The notes beneath the pieces were generated by a model. That model was not told where the DNA came from. It saw only the letters and a program-made list of their open reading frames with translations, and did no database searches. DNA of 5,340 bases from an uncultured Roseiflexaceae bacterium (GTDB lineage: Bacteria; Chloroflexota; Chloroflexia; Chloroflexales; Roseiflexaceae): assembly GCA_903868295.1 (NCBI GenBank), contig CAIPUQ010000200.1:1-5340 (forward strand), in the 5' to 3' direction. This document shows, piece after piece, positions 1 to 5,340 of the stretch (position 1 is the first letter of the stretch; each line of letters begins with the position of its first letter). The translations under genes were made by a program, and so were the position numbers.

Positions 1-53
1 GTCGGTGAAAAACACATCAGCCACAAAACTGATAACTGATAACTAATAACTGA
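1..53. other. Short AT-rich intergenic tail downstream of the gene cluster
   Basis: This non-coding stretch follows the stop codon of the oxidoreductase. Its left half (1-26) shows no gene and no convincing terminator: the only inverted repeat is a 3-bp stem (GTG/CAC around five A, positions 5-15), too weak to act as a hairpin. Its right half is the heptamer array described separately. What lies further downstream is outside the window. Confidence 0.6.
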
Positions 54-54
54 T
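27..54. repeat. Tandem heptamer array, four copies of AACTGAT
   Basis: Four contiguous 7-base units are visible: AACTGAT at 27-33 and 34-40, a variant AACTAAT at 41-47, and AACTGAT at 48-54. Degenerate echoes (TACT, then ACTAAT at 60-65) continue into the last codons of the neighbouring gene. The array is strongly AT-rich in a GC-rich window. Short heptamer arrays of this kind occur in intergenic regions of Cyanobacteria (STRR-type repeats) and, as I recall, Chloroflexota. Their function is unknown, and slipped-strand expansion is the usual explanation. The last array base is also the final base, on the minus strand, of the oxidoreductase stop codon. Confidence 0.85.
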
Positions 55-1658
55 TACTTACTAATGCCGCGCCAGAGGCGATTCAATGGCTTCAGATCGC
101 TCAACACCGTCCGTGCAGTATTCAACCCCGACGCCGCGAACACACCGCCGCCCGGGTGCATGCTCGCCCCGGTCATATACAGGCCTTTGATGGGCGTGCG
201 ATAATCGGCCAGCTCGGCAATGGGGCGATAAAAGAACATCTGGTCCAGCGACATTTCGACGTGCATGACATTGCCTTTGACCAGGCCGTGCAGGTTTTCG
301 AGGTCGAGCGGCGTCTGGATGTAGCGGTCGATAATTTTGCCGCGCATGTTGGGCGCATACCGGTACAACACCTCTTCGATCGAGTCTGCCACGCGCTCGC
401 GCTCGTTGGCCCACTCCATACCGTTGGCCAGTTGATACGGGAAGTACTGCGCCCACAAGAACACCGTGTGCTTGCCCGGCGGCGCCACAATCGGGTCAAT
501 GGCCGAGAAGGTCATTGCAATCACCGATGGGTCCTTGGACGGCAATCCCTGGCTGAAGTCCGCATAGCCGCGCCGCACATAGTCCATCGACGGTGCCAGC
601 AACTGCAAGCCATGGTGGTTGCGGTGCGCCTTGCCGTGCGACGGCGAGGCGATGTAGTCCGGCAGTTCGTCTGCCGCACAACGCACCGTCATCCCGAAGC
701 CGTTGCCGACGCGGATGTTGCGGATCTTGTGGATCAATGCGCTCGACAAATGGTCTTCGCCGACCATTCCCAGCATGGTGGTCTGGATGTGGGTGTTCGA
801 GATGACAATCGGCGCCGTGTAGCGCATGCCATCCATTGTTTCGACGCCCTCGGCTTTGCCGCCTTTAATCAGAATCTTTTTCACTGCTGCGTTGAGAACC
901 ACCGTGCCACCGGCCGCCGTGAACGAGCGCGACATCGCCTGCGTCAGCATGCCGCTACCACCTTTGGGGTGCTTGGCACCGCTGGTGTGCATCATGGCGT
1001 GCCAGCCGAAAAAGTCGCCGGCGCCTATTTCGTCCGGTGGCGGACCCGACTGCGCGCCCAACCAGGTCAACGCCGCCCGCATCGCCTCGGATTCGAACGT
1101 CTCGGTGATGAGTTGGCCGTACGAGCTGAACAAACGCCGCACCGTCTCGAGCGTGCTGGTGATGTGGCGCACTTTGGCCTGGGCCTGGGCCATTTTGCCG
1201 AACAAGCCCATCACGCTGGGTGGGTTGAGGAAGACGTCGAAAATTGCTTCGTTCAGAGGCCCCCAGTAGTTGAGGAACTCACGGTAGGCGTAGGCGTCCT
1301 TCTGCGACACGCTGGCGATCGAATTCAGCGTCGCGTCGACGTTGCGTTCGAACGAGATCGATCCCGATCCGTCCGGCAACGGGTAGAACGCATACGGGTC
1401 CATGTCGATGTATTCGAGGCCGAACTTCTCGAGCTCGAGGTCCTTGACCACCGGGGTCAGGTGAATCATGATGTGGGCCGACGAGCCGACGTCGATTTTG
1501 TAGCCGGGGATGACCTCCTCGGTACACACGGCGCCGCCCACAATACCACGCCGCTCGAGCACGAGCACCCGCAACCCTTCGCGCGCCAAATACCCCGCCG
1601 TCGTCAGGCCATTGTGCCCACTCCCGACGATAATCGCATCATAGTCGTACATTGCCAT
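54..1658 (-). CDS. FAD-dependent oxidoreductase, phytoene desaturase/PYROXD2-like family
   Basis: This is a complete 534-residue protein, close to the usual length of COG1233-type flavoproteins. Residues 7-43 form the N-terminal Rossmann FAD-binding fold: a beta strand, the dinucleotide loop G12-S-G-H-N-G17, the ribose-binding acidic residue E35 after the second strand, and the R36-R-G-I-V-G-G-A43 segment typical of this family. A central part contains PKGGSG (231-236), and VISNTH (285-290) matches the conserved strand preceding the substrate region. The C-terminal FAD signature is YMTGASMHPGGGVFAASG (494-511). The NGLTTAGYL and TEEVIPGYK segments resemble animal PYROXD2 more than true carotenoid desaturases. 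No carotenoid genes are nearby, so a carotenoid role is not supported and the substrate is unknown. There is no signal peptide. The start is the first of two close ATGs, preceded by AAAGGA with a 5-base gap; the second ATG (codon 3) is possible. The gene begins 22 bases after the recombinase stop codon, suggesting co-transcription. Its last codons run into a heptamer repeat. Confidence 0.9.
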   Translation of the reverse strand: MAMYDYDAIIVGSGHNGLTTAGYLAREGLRVLVLERRGIVGGAVCTEEVIPGYKIDVGSSAHIMIHLTPVVKDLELEKFGLEYIDMDPYAFYPLPDGSGSISFERNVDATLNSIASVSQKDAYAYREFLNYWGPLNEAIFDVFLNPPSVMGLFGKMAQAQAKVRHITSTLETVRRLFSSYGQLITETFESEAMRAALTWLGAQSGPPPDEIGAGDFFGWHAMMHTSGAKHPKGGSGMLTQAMSRSFTAAGGTVVLNAAVKKILIKGGKAEGVETMDGMRYTAPIVISNTHIQTTMLGMVGEDHLSSALIHKIRNIRVGNGFGMTVRCAADELPDYIASPSHGKAHRNHHGLQLLAPSMDYVRRGYADFSQGLPSKDPSVIAMTFSAIDPIVAPPGKHTVFLWAQYFPYQLANGMEWANERERVADSIEEVLYRYAPNMRGKIIDRYIQTPLDLENLHGLVKGNVMHVEMSLDQMFFYRPIAELADYRTPIKGLYMTGASMHPGGGVFAASGLNTARTVLSDLKPLNRLWRGISK

Positions 1659-1663
1659 AACGG

Positions 1664-1669
1664 TCCTTT
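1664..1669 (-). promoter_or_regulatory. Ribosome binding site of the oxidoreductase gene
   Basis: On the minus strand AAAGGA lies 5 bases before the first ATG (1656-1658) and 11 bases before the second (1650-1652). It sits inside the 22-base gap after the recombinase stop and is the clearest Shine-Dalgarno match in the window. It favours the upstream ATG, although both spacings are workable. Confidence 0.65.
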
Positions 1670-1680
1670 ATCCCAGGTGG

Positions 1681-2547
1681 CTACTGTGGCTGTGCGCCTT
1701 TGATCATCTGTGAGTAAATCTGTGTCGTCGACAACGATGCGTGGCCCAGCAATGCCTGCACGCGGCGCAGGTCGACCCCGCTGGTAATCATGTGGGCCGC
1801 AAACGAATGGCGCAGCATGTGCGGCGTCAAATCGGCCACACCCAATTCGTCGGCATATTGCTTGAGGATGAGCCAAAACCCTTGGCGCGTGAGCCGTCCG
1901 CCGCGATGATTGACAAACAGCGTCCGCTCGGGCGACTGCTTTTCCATCACGAGCTGACTATAGGCGTTGTCGAGGTATTCCTCGAGCGCCGTCAACGCTG
2001 ATTCGCTGATGGGCAAGATGCGCAGCTTCTTGCCTTTGCCCACACAGCGGATGATTTTTTTGGACAAATCAATATCGCCGATATTGAGCCCGACCAGCTC
2101 GCTGACGCGCATCCCCGAGCAGTAAAGCACTTCAAACATGGCCCGGTCACGCGTCCGCTCGGGCGAGCGCACCCGCTGCGGCAGCTCCATCAGCTCGTCG
2201 ACCTGGTTGGGGCTGAGCGATTTGGGCGCTTCGCGCTCGACCTTGGGCGACTCGATGGTGTTGGTCGGGTCGACCGTGACGGCGCGGATGGTGACCAGGA
2301 AGGCGTAGAACGACTTGACCGCCGCCGTGCGCCGCGCCACGGTCGCGTTCGAATACTGCTTCTCGCGCAGGAAGAGCATAAACGCCATGATATCGGCGTT
2401 CTCTGCGCGGCTCATGTCGCTGACCTTGCGCGTCGCCATGAAGGAGAGGAACTGGTTCAAATCGGTCCGATATGCCGAGGTAGTGTTTGGTGTCAGATTG
2501 CGCTCCGACACCAAGTACGCGATGAACTTTTCGACGTGTTCATTCAT
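1681..2547 (-). CDS. xerD: Site-specific tyrosine recombinase, XerC/XerD family
   Basis: This 288-residue protein has the two-domain Xer layout. Residues 1-90 are the SAM-like core-binding domain (helical, with FIAYLVSERNLTPNTTSAYRTDL near the start), and about 108-288 is the catalytic domain. All six catalytic positions are present: R147 in SGMRVSEL, K171 in VGKGKK, H243 and R246 in HMLRHSFA, H269 in LLGHASLSTTQ, and the nucleophile Y278. Each is one less than the number I recall for E. coli XerD (R148, K172, H244, R247, H270, Y279). The Lys-to-His spacing of 72 also fits XerD rather than XerC (68), hence the symbol, but XerC versus XerD cannot be settled by eye and it could be a non-housekeeping paralogue. 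The family breaks and rejoins DNA through a 3'-phosphotyrosine, classically at dif to resolve chromosome dimers. The good N-terminal register supports the ATG chosen. Only 10 residues follow the tyrosine, against about 19 in E. coli XerD. The gene starts 15 bases after the metH stop. Confidence 0.93.
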   Translation of the reverse strand: MNEHVEKFIAYLVSERNLTPNTTSAYRTDLNQFLSFMATRKVSDMSRAENADIMAFMLFLREKQYSNATVARRTAAVKSFYAFLVTIRAVTVDPTNTIESPKVEREAPKSLSPNQVDELMELPQRVRSPERTRDRAMFEVLYCSGMRVSELVGLNIGDIDLSKKIIRCVGKGKKLRILPISESALTALEEYLDNAYSQLVMEKQSPERTLFVNHRGGRLTRQGFWLILKQYADELGVADLTPHMLRHSFAAHMITSGVDLRRVQALLGHASLSTTQIYSQMIKGAQPQ

Positions 2548-2555
2548 GGCTGTTG

Positions 2556-2562
2556 CTCACTC
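2556..2562 (-). promoter_or_regulatory. Weak ribosome binding site of the recombinase gene, adjoining the metH stop
   Basis: The minus strand reads GAGTGAG immediately after the metH TGA and 8 bases before the recombinase ATG. It is a poor Shine-Dalgarno match. With only 15 bases between stop and start, the recombinase may rely partly on ribosomes finishing metH (translational coupling). This is inference from spacing. Confidence 0.35.
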
Positions 2563-5340
2563 TCACGATTGCAATGCGGTGACGTCGTCTTCCGCACGCT
2601 GACCGGCAGATCCAATCGAGAAGTACTTGGCCTCGGGGTGATGCACCACCATTGCCGCCGTGCTCTGTTCGGGGATCAACTGGTATGCCTCGGTCAGCGA
2701 CACATCGATTTTGTCCGTTGGCAAAATCGCAAACAACTTGGTGTGCTCATCCAAATCCGGGCAGGCCGGGTAGCCCCACGAGTAGCGCCGACCCTGCTCG
2801 CCGGCCAAGCCGAGGCTCTGGCGCACGAGTTTGTTCGTATACTCGGCTAAGCCCTCAGCCAACGATACCGCCAAACCGTGGATAAAGTACGAGCGGCTAT
2901 AGTTGCCCTGCTTCTGGAGTTCTTCGGTCATATCGTCGACCTTGGTGCCCATCGTGACGACCTGCAAGGCAATCACGTCGTACTCGCCCGATGCGACCGA
3001 GCGGTAGTAATCGGCCAAGCACAAGCGTTCGCGCTCGGGCTGGCGGGGGAACACAAAGCGCTGTAGCACCTTGCTCCGGTCGGTTGGGTCATAAACGATG
3101 ATCTCTTGACCTTCGGATTGACACGGGTAATAGCCGTAGACGACCTTGGGCTCGAGCCAGCCATCGCGGTCGGCCTCGCGCATCAAATCGCGCACCATGA
3201 CGTCGAATTCGGCCTTCAGCTTTTCCCATTCCTCGCCCTTGGCGTTCTTGGCGCCCCACTGCAACCGGTACAAGGCGTTGCGGTCCATGCTGGCCACCAC
3301 GTCGTCGAGGCGGATGCGGGTCAGCACCTGTGCGCCCCAGAACGGCGGCGTGGGCACGGGATTGTCGCTTTTGACAGCCGACCGTGCATTGGCATCGCCG
3401 GTACCTGCCCGACCATGGGTGGTCAGCGTCTGGCGACCGCGCTCTTTGTCGTGCTTGGCGGCGATTGCATCGCTCTGGACTTGGGCTTTGAAGTTTGGCC
3501 CGAGCTTGGGATCGATCAACGTATCCATCGTCTCGAGGCCTTCGAAGGCGTCTTTGCAGTAGAACACGCCGGCGCCGTACATCTCGTCGCCATCCACAAA
3601 GCTGATGCGCTGGCCGTACTGTCGATTAATCGCTGCACCACCGACCATCACGGGGAACGACAAGCCGCGCTTGTGCAGCTCTTGGACCATGATGGGCATC
3701 TGCTTGGACGTACTGACCAACAGCGCCGACAAACCAATGGCGTCGGCACCGACTTCGAGCGCTTTTTCGATGATGGTATTGACCGGGACTTGCTTGCCCA
3801 GGTCATAGACGGTGTAGCCGTTGTTGGACAAAATCGTATTGACCAGGTTTTTGCCGATGTCGTGCACGTCGCCATAGACCGTGGCGAGGACCACTTTGCC
3901 CTTGCTGGTGCCTTCGAGCCGGTCGAGATAGCGCTCCAGATGCGATACGGTCTTCTTCATGACCTCGGCACTCTGCAGCACAAAGGGCAAAATCAACTGC
4001 CCTGCGCCGAACAAATCGCCCACTTGCTTCATCGCCGGCAACAACACGTTGTTGAGCACGGCCACGGCCTCCAGGCCCTGCGGCGAGGCGCCTTCGGCGT
4101 TCATCGTGGTCGCGACGGCATCGCCCAACTGCAAGCCGTGCGGCGTGAGCCGCTGTTGCACGGCTTCTTCGATGTCGGCCTCGACGCCTTCTTTTTTGCG
4201 ATGCAGGATTTTCCAGTACAAGCGCTCGTCGACGGTCATGCCGGCGGTCGGATTGACGACTTCTTTTTCGTCACTCGACCCATTCGCCTCGTAGAACTGG
4301 ATGTAGCGGGCCAGGGCGTCTTCACGTTTGGCGAAAATCAAATCTTCGCAGAGTTCACGCTGGTCCTGGGGAATCTCGGCATATGGGCTGACATGGCTCG
4401 GGTTGATAATCGCGGTGTCGAGCCCAGCCGCCACGGCGTGGAACAAAAAGACCGAGTTCAACGCTGCCCGGGCATGCGGCGCGACGCCGAAGCTCAGATT
4501 GCTGACGCCCAAGGTCGTAAAGCAGCCGGGGATGTGTTTTTTGACCAAGCGGATGCCGTTGAGGGTCTCGACCGCAGCGCGGCGCAGTTCTTCTTGGCCG
4601 GTGGTGATGGGGAAGGTGAGCACGTCGAAGATCAACGCCTCGGCCGGCACCCCAAACTCCTCGCGGGCGATGGTGGCCAGGCGCTGGGCGATCTCGAGCT
4701 TGCGTTCGGCCGAATGCGCCATGCCGGTCTCGTCAATGGTCATCGCCACCGTCGCCGCGCCGTAGCGGGCAATGAGGGGCATGATTTTGTCGATTTTCTC
4801 ACCGCGGCCACCCTCGAGCGATACCGAGTTGACGATGGCGCGGCCCGGGTAGCTTGCCAAGGCAGCCTCGAGCACGTCCTGCTCGGTGGTGTCGATGACC
4901 AGGGGCAGTTCAACGTTCATAGTGAGTTTTTTGATCAACGACACCATTTGGTCGCGTTCGTCGCTGCGCTCGGTCATAGCCACACAGACATCGAGCATGT
5001 GCGAGCCGCTGTCGACCTGTTCGCGGGCCACTTCGAGCACGCCGTCGTAATCGTCGTTGATGAGCAGGCGTTTGACCTTGCGCGAGCCCAACGTGTTGAC
5101 GCGCTCGCCGATCATGGTCAACGTGCCGTCCTGCTGCAGTGCCGACGCGCGGATGCCCGACGAGACGCTAGGGATGTATTCGATATCACGCACCATCGGC
5201 GCGATGTCGCCGCCTAGATGCTCGCGCAGTTTGGCAATGTGGGCCGGGCGCGTGCCGCAGCACCCACCGACCACGCTGACACCGTATTTTGTGACGAACT
5301 CACCGAGGGTGACCGCAAACGGCTCGGGCTCCATGGGGAA
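2563..5340 (-). CDS. metH: Cobalamin-dependent methionine synthase (MetH), 5' end cut by the window
   Basis: MetH transfers a methyl group from 5-methyltetrahydrofolate via cobalamin to homocysteine in the cytoplasm. The frame is open to the right edge (925 residues); the Met at 5332-5334 is internal, because Pro and Phe codons precede it and it lies inside the homocysteine domain. Numbering from that Met, 1-40 is the end of the homocysteine domain with zinc-ligand pair C25-C26 in GGCCGT (third Cys outside the window). About 72-350 is the folate-binding TIM barrel (GERVN, VIDTT, VNSVSLEGG, IDETGMA, GVSNLSFG). About 370-475 is the cobalamin cap (VGDLFGAGQ). About 478-610 is the cobalamin Rossmann domain with the DxHxxG motif D489-V-H491-D-I-G494 (axial His H491). 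A variable linker spans 612-658. About 660-910 is the AdoMet reactivation domain with R850-Y-S-W-G-Y855-PACPD, matching the E. coli RxxxGYPACP motif. All modules after the cut are present. Roughly 285 residues are missing if Cys25 corresponds to E. coli Cys310. No reductase partner is visible here. Confidence 0.96.
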   Translation of the reverse strand, partial: FPMEPEPFAVTLGEFVTKYGVSVVGGCCGTRPAHIAKLREHLGGDIAPMVRDIEYIPSVSSGIRASALQQDGTLTMIGERVNTLGSRKVKRLLINDDYDGVLEVAREQVDSGSHMLDVCVAMTERSDERDQMVSLIKKLTMNVELPLVIDTTEQDVLEAALASYPGRAIVNSVSLEGGRGEKIDKIMPLIARYGAATVAMTIDETGMAHSAERKLEIAQRLATIAREEFGVPAEALIFDVLTFPITTGQEELRRAAVETLNGIRLVKKHIPGCFTTLGVSNLSFGVAPHARAALNSVFLFHAVAAGLDTAIINPSHVSPYAEIPQDQRELCEDLIFAKREDALARYIQFYEANGSSDEKEVVNPTAGMTVDERLYWKILHRKKEGVEADIEEAVQQRLTPHGLQLGDAVATTMNAEGASPQGLEAVAVLNNVLLPAMKQVGDLFGAGQLILPFVLQSAEVMKKTVSHLERYLDRLEGTSKGKVVLATVYGDVHDIGKNLVNTILSNNGYTVYDLGKQVPVNTIIEKALEVGADAIGLSALLVSTSKQMPIMVQELHKRGLSFPVMVGGAAINRQYGQRISFVDGDEMYGAGVFYCKDAFEGLETMDTLIDPKLGPNFKAQVQSDAIAAKHDKERGRQTLTTHGRAGTGDANARSAVKSDNPVPTPPFWGAQVLTRIRLDDVVASMDRNALYRLQWGAKNAKGEEWEKLKAEFDVMVRDLMREADRDGWLEPKVVYGYYPCQSEGQEIIVYDPTDRSKVLQRFVFPRQPERERLCLADYYRSVASGEYDVIALQVVTMGTKVDDMTEELQKQGNYSRSYFIHGLAVSLAEGLAEYTNKLVRQSLGLAGEQGRRYSWGYPACPDLDEHTKLFAILPTDKIDVSLTEAYQLIPEQSTAAMVVHHPEAKYFSIGSAGQRAEDDVTALQS

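Larger units (their letters stand above)
54..5340 (-). other. Probable three-gene transcription unit metH - xer - oxidoreductase
   Basis: All three genes share the minus strand, with gaps of 15 bases (metH to xer) and 22 bases (xer to oxidoreductase). Neither gap has room for a promoter plus terminator, although a promoter inside an upstream coding region cannot be excluded. The promoter, and any cobalamin or SAM riboswitch controlling metH, would lie beyond the right edge. The unit appears to end near the heptamer array, but no clear terminator is seen in the 53 bases available. Confidence 0.6.

Noticed and set aside
1..26. Possible rho-independent terminator after the oxidoreductase
   Set aside because: The only inverted repeat is a 3-bp stem around five A/T bases, and there is no GC-rich stem followed by a T-run on the minus strand.
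27..54. Heptamer array as a CRISPR or hairpin-forming element
   Set aside because: The units are contiguous, 7 bases long and without spacers. The strand contains AACTGAT repeatedly but not its reverse complement, so neither a CRISPR array nor a stem-loop is possible.
1..60. dif-like Xer recombination site next to the recombinase cluster
   Set aside because: The non-coding tail shows heptamer repeats but no pair of inverted 11-base half-sites around a 6-base centre resembling dif. The two short intergenic gaps show none either.
1428..1439. Perfect 12-bp palindrome CTCGAGCTCGAG
   Set aside because: It lies inside the oxidoreductase gene and encodes Leu-Glu-Leu-Glu with the codons this genome favours (CTC, GAG). 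CTCGAG-like strings recur across the coding regions for the same reason.
156..1703. Long plus-strand open frame (515 codons) opposite the oxidoreductase
   Set aside because: The flavoprotein on the minus strand has full-length family motifs, a ribosome binding site and operon spacing. The plus-strand translation is Arg/His/Val rich with no recognisable domain.
3106..5217. Long plus-strand open frame (703 codons) opposite metH
   Set aside because: It lies antisense to a clearly conserved gene. Its translation is rich in His, Arg, Ala, Val and Asp with no domain motif. This is the pattern produced when the opposite strand of GC-rich codons is read, with stops suppressed by codon bias.
5332..5334. 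ATG as a possible metH start codon
   Set aside because: In-frame Pro and Phe codons precede it up to the window edge. The residues after it match the final part of the homocysteine domain, so the real start lies some hundreds of codons upstream, outside the window.

Overview
The window holds three genes, all read from the minus strand and packed head to tail. In transcription order (right to left) they are the 3' three quarters of a cobalamin-dependent methionine synthase (metH, 2563-5340, 5' end outside the window), a complete XerC/XerD-type tyrosine recombinase (1681-2547), and a complete FAD-dependent oxidoreductase of the phytoene-desaturase/PYROXD2-like family (54-1658). The gaps are 15 and 22 bases, so a single transcript from a promoter beyond the right edge is the simplest reading. 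The last 53 bases, downstream of the oxidoreductase, carry a short AT-rich tandem array of the heptamer AACTGAT. It abuts the oxidoreductase stop codon and differs in composition from the GC-rich genes.

The organism is a bacterium with moderately high GC content. The MetH variant (GERVNTLGSRK, DVCVAMTER and RYSWGYPACPD motifs) looks to me like the form found in Chloroflexota and some other deep-branching bacteria, and heptamer arrays of this kind occur in Chloroflexota and Cyanobacteria. Chloroflexota is therefore my preferred guess. It comes from memory of family patterns and not from a search.

The genes do not form an obvious pathway. MetH makes methionine from homocysteine and regenerates tetrahydrofolate. 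Xer recombinases resolve chromosome dimers or move DNA. The substrate of the oxidoreductase is unknown. All three reading frames look intact. I see no CRISPR array, RNA gene, insertion sequence or convincing terminator. I do not see strong evidence for an undescribed system. The points worth a second look are residue changes in the MetH folate and cobalamin sites, a shortened Xer C-terminus, and the heptamer array fused to the end of the last gene.
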